Of a stretch of 64,000 nt of DNA, positions 1 to 9,280 are shown one piece after another. The stretch covers positions 6,734,883 to 6,798,882 of the forward strand of contig JAQMRL010000008.1 in NCBI GenBank assembly GCA_035578175.1. Reading direction: 5' to 3'. A program made the position numbers and the translations under genes. This stretch comes from Catonia carolina. Its lineage: Eukaryota; Arthropoda; Insecta; Hemiptera; Achilidae. Each line of letters starts with the position of its first letter. Position 1 is the stretch's first letter. The notes below the pieces were generated by a model. That model saw only the letters and a list, made by a program, of their open reading frames with translations, had not been told where the DNA came from and did not search any database.

Positions 1-420
1 TCCTACAACTGTTATTTCAAACATTTTTTGTATAACGCTTAGTTTAGCGGTAATTAGCAATTTTCAGTTTTTTTTTCTCACGAAAACGTGTGAAAAATTG
101 ATTTTTTTAAGATTTCAGGCTTAGTATGCATTTAACGACAAAAGTGTATATAATCAAATTTATAGAAAATTAAGAGATTTAAAACTTTTATTTAAAACAT
201 TTTTCTCTAAAGTGCCTAATTTAGCATGAAAGTGATTTTCTGTATTTTTAAGCCAAACTAAGGTTGATTTTCCTTTTGTGTCTTTCACTCATGATTAAAA
301 TTTGGTTATGTTTATTGAGGTTAGTTTTTTGTTCATTTCTAATGTTTTATTACTAATGTTAGGTTATATTGGTCATTATTTACATTTGCAAGAGAAAGTT
401 GTGCGAGTGTTTCACACCAG
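1..420 (-). mobile_element. family A element, copy 1, cut by window start
   Basis: Reverse-strand copy of the family defined by copies at 10933, 28917 and others. It ends with the reverse complement of CTGGTGTGAAACACTCACAC at 420. The part carrying the (CA)n tract and the right end lies outside the window. Confidence 0.85.
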
Positions 421-429
421 ATTTTTTTT

Positions 430-970
430 AATAATTTGTGTATTTTTAGCTTAATTCGTATTTTACCTTCTTTAGAACAAACAGTTTCATTAGCGAATTT
501 TCATTTTGAAACAAGTTACACTGACAGCCGGCATCAATGGATGTTTAAAAAAAATTTAAGGTGCACATCTCATGATGAAAAGTGACTTTCTTTAACACAT
601 ACTTCACATTCCAGATAACACGTACCATTACAAAACAGAAATATGCTGCTAATAATATTTCACGAATTTATTTCTGTCAGAAGCACTTTTATTATCAAAA
701 AATGCGATGCAAATTTAACAAATGTTACATGTAAAACACACGTAACAAATGCTTTTCATTTGCACTGTTCAGATGACGCGCATGTGCTCTTTCATTCATC
801 ATCCAGAAATACTACCAATACATGATATCAGATTCTCCGAACTACTAACTGTTTGCAAACAAAAATACCTTTGTTTATTCTGATTTATAAAAATAGTGAA
901 CAAAATTTCATACACCAACGGAATAATACATAGCCCTAATTTCTGTCAGAAGCACTTTCTTATTAAAAAT
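430..970 (+). repeat. family B repeat between two A copies; interrupted by A2
   Basis: From about 650 this holds the B core: CTGTCAGAAGCACTTT, a paired ACATGTAAAACACACGTAAC stretch, then CAGATGACGCGCATGTGCTC and CATCATCCAGAAATA. A second start of B (about 925-970) is broken by the A copy beginning at 971; sequence like the B tail resumes right of the mariner at 2830. Family unknown; no coding potential. Confidence 0.6.
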
Positions 971-1729
971 CTGGTGTGAAACACTCACACAACTTTCTCT
1001 TGCCAATGCAAATAATTAACAATAAACCTATCATTAGTATTAAAACATTAGAAATGAACAAAAAACTAACCTCAAAAAACATTAGTGAAATACGCAAAAT
1101 TAAAATCGACCTCAGTTTAGCTTAAAAATACGGAAAATCGCTCATTCACGCTAAACTAGGCACTGTACAAAAAAAATTCTTAAAATAAAAGTTGTAGATC
1201 TCTTAATTTCCTATAAATTTTATTTTATACACTTTTATCGTAAAATGCATTCTAAGGCCGAAATCTTAAAAGAATAGATTTTTCACACGTTTTCGTGAGA
1301 AAAAAACAGAAAATTGCTAATTACCGCTAAACTAAGCGTTATACAAAAAATGTTTGAAATAAAAGTTGTAGAATTTTACATTTTCTACAACTTTTATTAT
1401 ATAACGTTTTGCGCTAAAATGCATATTAAAGCCGCAATCTTAAAAAGAAAATGTTTTTACGTAAAAACAGCCTCACGCAGAATTTCAGCAAACATGGCGC
1501 CTACCCTATCTTGTAGAGAATAAAAAATTGAGTAAACCAAGCGATTTTAAAAAAAATCGTAGGACCAGTTTTTGAGAAAATCGCAAAACAGTGAAAAATT
1601 ACACGAATAAACTACTACTTCCGGTTGACCGATTTTGATGAAAATGTTCGTGTCGGGTCCGGTAGTAGTATGTAACTTAAGTTTCAAGTTTCAAGTTCGT
1701 ACGATGTTCCGTTCTTGAGATATTCTGTT

Positions 1730-1760
<31 letters not shown>

Positions 1761-1891
1761 CAATCGCTAAAAACATGTTTTTTGGGTTCAGGGGGTCTGA
1801 AAACGTATAGATCCGGTGAAAACTCGATTTCGAAAAATCGACATGAAAACAATACTTTCCTTCCTATATATTTATATAGGCAAGACAAAGT
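971..1891 (+). mobile_element. family A element, copy 2
   Basis: Begins CTGGTGTGAAACACTCACAC and ends GGCAAGACAAAGT, flanked on both sides by AAAAAT. The internal (CA)n tract is at about 1731-1757. A 91-codon reverse frame here is only that tract plus repeat sequence. Confidence 0.85.
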
Positions 1892-1909
1892 AAAAATAGC
1901 AATGAAATA

Positions 1910-2827
1910 CGAGGGTCGTTTAAAAACTTCGTGCAAAGTCAGATAGATGGCACTACTGGCGCACATCGAGCATATGTTTAGTTAGTAGCATCTGTTAGAA
2001 AAACACATGCGTAGTTTCAGCCAGATCGGTCTATTTCTTTGTGTTTGACATTAGTTTTAATCGAGGAAGTCGAGTGATTTTCAAAAAAATGGATGAAAAA
2101 GAATTTCGTGTGAAGTGTTTCAAGGACGGTTTGCAGCTGTTCCAGAAGAATTCGCAGGACTTTAAGCGTTGTTTCGTCACTGTGGATGAAACATGGATAC
2201 ATTACTATACTCCTGAGACCAAAGAACAATCTAAACAATGGGTTACGAAGGGGGAATCTGCGCCAAAAAAGGTGAAGACAGTTCCTTCGGCCGGAAAGAT
2301 TATGGCGACTGTCTTTTGGGATTCACAAGGAATAATCTTCATCGATTATCTGGAAAAGGGTAAAACTATTACAGGTGCATATTATTTATCGTTTTTGGAC
2401 CGTTTGAAAATCGAGCTGCAAAGAAAACGCCCACGATTGCCCCACAAAAAAGTCCTTTTCCATCACGACAACGCACCAGCTCAAGTCTCAGCAGTTGCGG
2501 TCGCAAAATTAATGGAAATAGGGTTCCAACTCGTTTCACATCCCCCCTATTCTCCAGACTTGGCTCCCTCGGACTACTATTTGTTTCCCAATTTGAAGAA
2601 ATGGCTAGCGGGAAAAAGATTTTATTCAAACGAGGAGGTGATTGCAGGAACGAATGGCTATTTTTCAGACTTGGACAAATCCTATTATTCGGAAGGGATC
2701 AACAAACTAGAGCAGCGTTGGACGAAGTGTATAAGCCTAAAAGGAGACTACGTCGAAAAATAAAAAAGGTTTACCCCAAACAATTAAGTAGTTTTTATTT
2801 TTGCACGGACTTTTCAAACGACCCTCG
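1910..2827 (+). mobile_element. mariner element with TA target duplication, internally deleted
   Basis: Imperfect terminal inverted repeats start CGAGGGTCGTTT at 1910 and end with its complement at 2827, with TA on each side. At 918 bp it is shorter than usual mariners (about 1.3 kb); the missing part is the N-terminal DNA-binding half of the transposase. It sits in family B sequence, which resumes at 2830. Confidence 0.9.
2089..2763 (+). pseudogene. mariner transposase lacking its DNA-binding domain
   Basis: 224-codon open frame starting MDEKEFRVKCF and then jumping directly to the catalytic half. The DD34D triad is visible: Asp in VDETWIHYY, Asp in HHDNAP, and Asp in PDLAPSDYY with 34 residues between the last two. 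The C-terminus reads GDYVEK, as normal in mariners. The helix-turn-helix region (about 110-120 residues) is gone by an in-frame deletion, so the protein should not bind transposon ends even though the catalytic core is uninterrupted. Family knowledge: mariners cut and paste at TA. An ATG 48 bases upstream is possible but the MDEKEF start fits the family. Confidence 0.88.
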
Positions 2828-2829
2828 TA

Positions 2830-3427
2830 CCTATCATATATGATTTAGGATTATGAGGACTAAAAACTCTTTGCTATCACAAATATCCTCCTTTATTATG
2901 ATGTTATAAAGAGTAGAAAACAAAACCACATTAATATTCCAATAAAAAAAGAATATAAATAACCTTAATTTCTGTCAGAAGCACTTTTTTTATCAAAAAA
3001 ACTGCGATGCAAATTTAACAAATGTATGTGTAAAACACACATAACAAATGTGTTTCATTCGCACCATTCAGATGACGCGCATGTGCTCTTTTAATCATCA
3101 TCCAGAAATACTACCAAATTCATGATTCTGGGTAATGTGTATTATAAACTCTTTGCTATCACAAATACATCTTTTTATTCTGATTTATACATGCTACTGC
3201 CAAGGTCCGAAATCCGGCCATTATGCGTACTGTGACGGATACACTTCGCTTTTTGACAGTAGCGACAGACCAAAAAGCAAAAAATATGTTATTTAACAAT
3301 ACTACGAGCTCTGACAAGCCGTTTTAAAGAAAGTAAGTATTAAGGCTAGTATAACTTGAAAAAATAATAAACACGTAAGAATGAAATTACCTATATGTAT
3401 TTTAACGATAACAAAACAAAAAAAAAT
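2830..3427 (+). repeat. family B repeat and unassigned AT-rich sequence
   Basis: 2830-2940 is B tail (CTTTGCTATCACAAATAT). 2955-3125 is a second B core with CTGTCAGAAGCACTTTTT and CAGATGACGCGCATGTGCTC. From 3190 to 3427 I recognise nothing. Confidence 0.55.
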
Positions 3428-4279
3428 CTGGTGTGAAACACTCACACAACATTCTCTTGCCAATGCAAATAATTAACAATAAACCTAACATTAGTAATAA
3501 AACATTAGAAATAAACAAAAAACTAACGTCAATAAACATAAGCTAATTTTAATCATGAGCGAGACGCAAAATAAAACCCAACCTCAGTTGGTCTTAAAAA
3601 TACGGAAAATCACTCTTCTCGCTAAACTAGGCTCTGTAGAGAAAAATGCTCTAAATAAAAGTCATAAGTCTTTTAATTTCTTACAAATTTGATTATATAC
3701 ACTTTTGTCGTAAAAAACCCAGAAAATCGCTAATTACTGCTAAACTAATCGTTATACAAAAAAATGTTTGAAATAAAAGTTGTAGCATTTTAAAGTTCTA
3801 ACATTTTTTATTATATAAATTTTTGCGCTAAAATGCAAATTAAAGCTGTAATCTTAAAAAAACAATTTTTTAGGTAAAAATACCCTCACCAGGAATTTCA
3901 GCAAACATGGCACCTACCTTTTATCATGTAGAGCATAAAAAATTTAGTAAACGCCGCGATTTTAAAAAAAATCGTAATACTATCTTTTGAGAAAATCGCA
4001 AAAAGTGAAAAATTACACAAATAAACTACTATCCGGTTGACCGATTTTGATGAAAATGTTCGTGTTGGGTCCGGTAGTGGTATGTAACTTAAGTTTCAAG
4101 TTTCAAATTTGTACGATGTTCCGTTCTAGAGATTCTGTTCACACACACAGACCAATCATTAAAAACATGTTTTTCGGGTTCAGGGGGTCTGAAAACGTGT
4201 AGATCCGGTGAAGAGTGGATTTCTTAAAATCGACAAGAAAACAATACTTTCCTTCCTATATATTCAAGCAAGATAAAGT
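3428..4279 (+). mobile_element. family A element, copy 3, CA tract nearly lost
   Basis: Starts CTGGTGTGAAACACTCACAC; ends GCAAGATAAAGT before AAAAATT. The (CA)n tract is only about five units (around 4140). Confidence 0.85.
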
Positions 4280-4289
4280 AAAAATTCAC

Positions 4290-4536
4290 ATCAACAACAA
4301 CAGAATATAAAAATAACCTTAACTTCTGTCAGAAGCACTTTCTTATCAAAAAATGCGATGCAAATTTAACAAATGTATGTGTAGAACACACATAACAATT
4401 GCTTTTCATTTGCACCATTCAGATGACGCGCATGTGCTCTTTCAATCATCATCCAGAAATACTACTGATATATGATTTTAGATTAAGAGGACTAGAAACT
4501 CTTTGCTATCACAAATATCGTCTTTTATTATGATTT
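4290..4536 (+). repeat. family B repeat, split at 4536 by nested insertions
   Basis: B core at 4320-4460, then the tail with CTTTGCTATCACAAATA. The last 13 bases, TTTATTATGATTT (4524-4536), are repeated at 5875-5887, marking a target duplication. Confidence 0.65.
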
Positions 4537-4960
4537 AACACTTTCGAGACGACAACCGTACGTTATATGGGCACGGCAATACACATCCCTAAACGGCAAA
4601 CGTATCTCATACGTTTGCTACTTTCACATTGTTATAAATGTGGCTACCCGTACGCTATCCGTTTCCCGTTTCCACTGTTATTTAGTTCACTTATTTTGTT
4701 CTCCATTTACCTACAGCGATAGTTGACCGAATCGATTAGTATTTTCTGATATATCGACGAAACTATCGACAGCTACTTAATGCGTGAGATCGTACCGTAG
4801 CATCTACTACCGAGTACCGACATGGCATGTTACAAGGCCACGTTATTATTTGCAGTGTATGTGTTTTACTGTAATTATGCTATTATACATTTCATGAAAC
4901 GATGTCTAGAGATGCGTAAGATTGTTTTGCAATTCTGGGTCATAATTAGATGACACGGAC

Positions 4961-5460
4961 GGCTATTATAGAGGTATAGTTAGGGCCTGGGAAGAGGAGG
5001 CTAAAACCTCCTATTGGGAGAAGGTGCCAGGCTGTGAACAGGCAAAGAAATTCATTGCCTATTCCAGCAGGAAGGCTGGGATATATAATAGACTAGGAAG
5101 ACAGGACTTGAGGAGGGTAGTGGGCCTGATGACTGGTCATTGTAATCTTGGGTATCATTTATCCAAGATAGGAGTTGCTAAAGAGAGCCTGTGTAGATTC
5201 TGTCATGAGGCAGAAGAGAAGGCTGAGCATATTTTATGCAGTTGCAAAGTGGTTGGCTGCAAAAGAAGAGCGCTGATGGGTAAGGACGTGTTAACACCTT
5301 CTCAGGTAAGTGCACTAGATCCTAGGCAGATCCTGCGCTTTATTGAAAGTGTGGGTCTTGCATAAATAAGGAATAGGGGCAATCACAAAAGATCTTTTAG
5401 GTCGCGGTGAGGAGGGGCTGCAGAAGCCTGAACGCCCTGGTTGTAAAGTAAAAAGTAAAG
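4961..5460 (+). mobile_element. 5'-truncated LINE 3' end with 14-bp target duplication
   Basis: The insert is bounded by identical copies of TAGATGACACGGAC (4947-4960 and 5461-5474), a clear target-site duplication. It ends in GTAAAGTAAAAAGTAAAG in place of a long poly(A). Confidence 0.85.
4963..5365 (+). pseudogene. LINE C-terminal fragment: RNase H-like end and zinc knuckle (jockey/R1-type)
   Basis: Open frame from the insertion edge to a TAA at 5363-5365. Visible are RRVVGLMTGHCNLGYHL, typical of the last part of RNase H-bearing LINEs, and a Cys-His knuckle C-R-F-C-x(8)-H-I-L-C-x-C. No reverse transcriptase domain remains. It is dead by truncation; there is no true start codon. Confidence 0.75.
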
Positions 5461-5794
5461 TAGATGACACGGACATTGATGAATCATAACGACCCTGTGG
5501 AGAATAAAAGCGATATTGATATATGTTTCATATAAAATTTTTCGGAAATATGTAAATTAAGAGTAATTGTAAATAGTGTTATTTTATAAATAACTTAACT
5601 AAATATAAGGTTAAAAAGAGCAAAATTTAAACTTTATTTTCATGTAATACTTTTGTTGATAAGAACTGAAGGGACTGCACACAAATTTTTTTGAAAAAGT
5701 TGAAAAAACGTCAGTCTATAGTGCAAGATACGTTAAATTTACTTTAGTCTGTAGTGCATGGTCGTGAAAAAAATGGTAGACTGGAAAGTGTTAA

Positions 5795-5874
5795 TACAAA
5801 AAAATCATTCCATCCTTCATCGTCTGCATTAGCAGTAATTGCAGAACAATCGGAATTTAAACCGAAATAAAAAA
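5795..5874 (+). mobile_element. 5'-truncated tRNA-SINE tail
   Basis: Contains the SINE 3' module GTCTGCATTAGCAGTAATTG...GTTAAAC shared with 55502, 62780 and 30254. It is flanked at the right by TTTATTATGATTT, duplicated at 4524-4536. Confidence 0.65.
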
Positions 5875-5887
5875 TTTATTATGATTT

Positions 5888-6110
5888 ATAAACAGTAAAC
5901 AAAATCCACATCAACATTCCAATAACAGAATATAAATAACCTTAATTTTCTGTCAGAAGCACTTTCTTATCAAAAACTGCAATGCAAATTTAACAAATGT
6001 ATGTGTAAAACACACATAACAAATGTGTTTCATTCGCACCATTCAGATGACGCGCATGTGCTTTCTTGGTCATCATTCAGAAATATTACTCCTTTTGGTT
6101 ACTAGGAAAT
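5888..6110 (+). repeat. family B repeat
   Basis: Resumes the B unit split at 4536: TAAACAGTAAACAAAATCCA, then a new core with CTGTCAGAAGCACTTTCTTA and CAGATGACGCGCATGTGC. Confidence 0.65.
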
Positions 6111-6518
6111 ACTTTAAAATTAAATGTGCGATCAACTTTTCCTATCCAGTTAAAAAGTAACGTCTAAATTCCACTTAGTTATTGTGTAGCTAAATATAAG
6201 GGAAAATATCCATATAAACAAATGTCAAGAAATATTTCATAAGGAATTTTTTAAAAAATAGAAATCAAATAGAAATTTCAGAAGATTTGAGTTATAAATC
6301 AAGAATAATTAATGAAGGAAGAGGAGCAGATGCAATAAGAAATAAAAAATAGAATACATAGAGCAAAACTCAGATGAATAATTGAAAATATTATGAGTAA
6401 ATAGTACCAGAAGAAATGTCCACAATTGGTAAAAGGCGAATTCTGCTAGATGATATTCAAAACTTTAAATTGCAATCAAATAAATTCATTTAATTTTAGG
6501 TAAATCTATTTTAACATA
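6111..6518. other. AT-rich stretch, nothing recognised
   Basis: No open frame, repeat match or exon seen. Ends with the TA at 6517-6518 that flanks the next transposon. Confidence 0.5.
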
Positions 6519-7148
6519 CCGTGTGCGGCATAAGTTGCTACCCGTCACTAGAAAATTACATGTTCATTCACTGAAGAGGTGGGGGGTAACCTTGAACGCC
6601 AGTACGTTAACACATCTGCCTTTTTAGTTCTACTCATGTATTCATGTTAGTTGCTACCCCCATATATTCATTTGTTACGGTTAAAGACGTCTTTCATTAT
6701 GAATAGAAAACTGTCACTTCAACAGAGCGTATTTATTATACAGCAGTGGAGCAAATTTAATTGTAATTACGATAAAGTACGTGATCAGGTCTGCATAAAA
6801 TTTCCTAATGTTTTGCCGCCGTGTCCGAAAAGTATGTATAATTTAAATAAACGCTTCGAAAACACAGGTTCAGTCAATGATTTACCCGGATCTGGTCGCC
6901 CTGTATCGGTTACTACTGAAGAAAATTTACACCACGTTGCACAATCATTTGTCAATTCTCCAAATAAATCAGCAAGATGTGCTTCCACAGAGTTAGGCAT
7001 TTCGGATAGAAGTGTTAAAAGAATGTAATCAACGTTAAAAATGAAACCACACAGGCCGGCCTTACTGCAAAAGCTCTACATGTACACAATATATAAAATC
7101 TACAATGCATGTATGAATGTTCGGGGTAGCGACTTATACCGCACCCGG
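6519..7148 (+). mobile_element. Tc1/mariner-type element with TA duplication
   Basis: Left end CCGTGTGCGGCATAAGTTGC, right end its imperfect complement (GCGACTTATACCGCACCCGG), TA on both sides, 630 bp. It keeps only the DNA-binding part of the transposase. Confidence 0.8.
6699..7028 (+). pseudogene. transposase N-terminal helix-turn-helix fragment (DUF4817-like)
   Basis: Frame beginning MNRKLSLQQSVFIIQQW at 6699, followed by VRDQVCIKFPN, RFENTGSVNDLPGSGRP and SARCASTELGISDRSVKRM, then stop. This is the paired helix-turn-helix part usual at the start of Tc1-like insect transposases, with the Gly-Ser-Gly-Arg-Pro linker. The catalytic DDE half is absent, the reverse of the mariner at 2089. An upstream in-frame ATG (6651) is possible. 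Confidence 0.75.
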
Positions 7149-7194
7149 TATTTATTCTTCAAACTTTAAAGCTAACCGAGGTTAAAATTAACCG

Positions 7195-7800
7195 TTAAAA
7201 AAAAATTTCTTAAACCTTCGTATCTCAGCTGCAAAAACTAAAGTGATGGCTTTCAAAGGGAAATGGCCAGTTCGAACGAAGATAGTGGTTAGAGATTCAG
7301 TTTTGGAGCAAGTTTCTGCTTTTACATACTTGGGCTGTACACTCACCTATGAGAAAGACATAGATGTTTCGAATAAAATAAATAAATTCCAATATCTTTG
7401 TGGAACAATCCATAGGAGCTTGAAGAACAAAGCAAGGAGAGAAACGAAAATGAAATTCTACCAGACCATGGCCATCCCAATATTGTTGTATGGAAGTGAA
7501 GCATGGGTTCTCGGTAAAAAGGAAGCAAGCAGAATTCAGGCGGCAGAAATGCGCTTTCTAAGGAGTGTTAAAGGCTGTACAAGATTGGATCTCTTGCGAA
7601 ATGAAGATATTCGAAATGAACTAAAGGTGGAGTCATTGAACGGGATGATGGAGAAATATCGAATCAAATGGAGAGAACATTTGGAAAGAATGCCATCTGA
7701 TAGAATCCCCTTTCAGTCTCTGAAATATAAACCAACAGGAAGAAGAGATATTGGAAGGCCTAGGAAACGATAAGAACAAAACTAGAAATTAAAAAATTAA
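7195..7800 (+). pseudogene. LINE (RTE-like) C-terminal fragment
   Basis: Frame ending at 7773 with KTKVMAFKGKWP, FTYLGCTLTYEKD, MKFYQTMAIPILLYGSEAW, EMRFLRSVKGCTRLD and the terminal GRRDIGRPRKR. This is the thumb and C-terminal tail of reverse transcriptases common in insect RTE-type LINEs. The polymerase palm with the catalytic Asp pair is missing. Similar fragments occur at 13862, 29985, 59230 and 61220. Confidence 0.8.
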
Positions 7801-7971
7801 AAAGAAATCGACAAAATTAAAAATTAACAGAAGGAGGCAATCTTATAGACCGGAACAGGCAGACATGCCTATGCCGTGGATGTCAGAAGAAGAAGAAGAA
7901 GAGAAAAAAGTTTAGTTTTCAGCAGCCATTGTTAAATCAAAATCAATTTTATTTTTCGTTCATTCGAAGTC

Positions 7972-8130
7972 GCATCAACAGCTTGGTCATTAGCAATTAC
8001 TACTATCAGTTTTGATACCGTAACGGTGGGTTTAAACGGTCTTAAAATTACCAGATCCTAGCTGGGAATCGAACCAGAGGCCTTTCACTTTAAAGGCTAC
8101 CAAGCTAGCCACTGCGCCATGGAGGCAGTC
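7972..8130 (-). mobile_element. tRNA-derived SINE D, reverse
   Basis: On the minus strand it reads an A-box-like TGGCGCAGTGGCTAGCTTGG and a B-box GGTTCGATTCC, followed by a body ending near GCTAATGACC. The same family is at 26678. Confidence 0.65.
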
Positions 8131-8197
8131 AAAAATCAATTTTCCGTTAATATAAATCATTTTTAAAACAAGAAAAACGAAAGAATAACCGAGACAC

Positions 8198-8480
8198 AAA
8201 CTGACAATTTTTTTTACATCCGAAACACATTAAATAGCTATTTTATAGAATCAAATATGTCGATAGATGAAAATAAGAAATCTAATTAAGAATGGGAATT
8301 GAACCCGAGGCCCGTGGCATATAAACTGACAATTTTTTTTACATCCGAAACACATTAAATAGCTATTTTATAGAATCAAATATGTTGATAGATGAAAATA
8401 AGAAATCTAATTAAGAATGGGAATTGAACCCGAGGCCCGTGGCATATAAGTCAGTCACGATGCCACTACACACCAACATA
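8198..8480 (-). repeat. tRNA-like SINE fragment with 125-bp tandem duplication
   Basis: Units 8198-8322 and 8323-8447 are identical except for one C/T (8261 versus 8386). Each contains, on the minus strand, the B-box CGGGTTCAATTCCC. Only the second unit continues into the A-box-like end. Confidence 0.85.
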
Positions 8481-8484
8481 ATTA

Positions 8485-8969
8485 CAGTAGAGCGTCAATA
8501 ATCCGGATTATAGAAACACCCGATAAAATTGCCAGTAGACATCTTCAAAGTAAGAAAAGTACAGTAGCAAAATTCGACTATATTTTACATGATTTGTTAA
8601 CAGAAATGTGAAGCGTGTAAGTAAAACTACGAAATATGTTGTTATGTATAAAGAACTAATTTTTATTTAACGAAATTTGTAATTGTACATATAACAGAGT
8701 TTATACATAACAAGCTATGGCGCCATATTGTACTCAAAGGACTCATTATTTTGATTTAAGACAATTAATTTAATTTGTGCAATAGACAATGCTTTAAAAG
8801 ACAATTACAACATGTATACAGCGTTACTCATTATTTACTGTTTGTTTGACTTTTTAAAAAAAAATCACTAATGGATGTTTGAAATGCAGCAACCTACGAT
8901 AACTTAATTCCCATTTTTCGCCAGAATTGAATCCGGATTTTCGACGTCCGAATTATTGACGCTCTACTG
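8485..8969. mobile_element. pogo/Tigger-type MITE
   Basis: Ends CAGTAGAGCGTCAATAATCC and its complement at 8969, TA at 8483-8484 and 8970-8971. 485 bp, non-coding. The CAGT...TIR and TA target fit pogo-type elements. Confidence 0.8.
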
Positions 8970-9032
8970 TAATTACAAAGAGAAGAACGAAAAAGAACAA
9001 GTTTGAAAATTGACATAACATTCTCAACTCAC

Positions 9033-9280
9033 CTAGTTTCGAAGACGTCTTGTAATTTATGACCCATACCGACAACGTCATGGTCCGGAGGATTGTACTT
9101 GTAACAATTAGTAAAAATTAACCGTACGTCGGACGCAAACTCAGACGCCGTCCTGTACTCTCGGTTGTCCATTTTTTGTTTAACGGTGCCGAGATCCATT
9201 GGTTTCTTAATTACGTCATGATAATCGTGTAGGCCCAACCATTCGGCATCGACCGGTTTGTAGAATGGCCACGCGTAACC
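9033..9280 (-). CDS. fs(1)h: BET gene: bromodomain 2 exon
   Basis: 82 codons plus two bases, acceptor TTGCAG (9281-9283 on), donor AG|GTGAGT (9032), so the next exon starts in phase 2. Residues 440-521. Shows the WPF shelf (443-445), [26 protein letters not shown], and [13 protein letters not shown] with the acetyl-lysine-binding Asn at residue 502, ending DVFET and a split codon for Arg. Small departures from the usual family sequence are EWLGLHDY and GMGHKLQ. The next expected segment (the Ala-Lys-Met-Pro-Asp region) and the ET domain were not found between 1 and 9032. Confidence 0.96.

Larger units (their letters stand above)
4539..5790. mobile_element. TTAA-flanked MITE-like element carrying a LINE insertion
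   Basis: TTAA at 4535-4538 and 5791-5794. Ends are CACTTTCGAG on the left and, reverse-complemented, CACTTTCCAG on the right. Without the 500-bp LINE and its duplicated 14 bases it would be about 740 bp. TTAA target use is typical of piggyBac-type elements; no transposase is coded. The left end resembles the isolated terminus at 41214. Confidence 0.6.

Noticed and set aside
1..9032. Search for the next BET exon and ET domain left of bromodomain 2
   Set aside because: No phase-2 acceptor followed by the expected Ala-Lys-Met-Pro region was seen on the minus strand; it probably lies outside the window.
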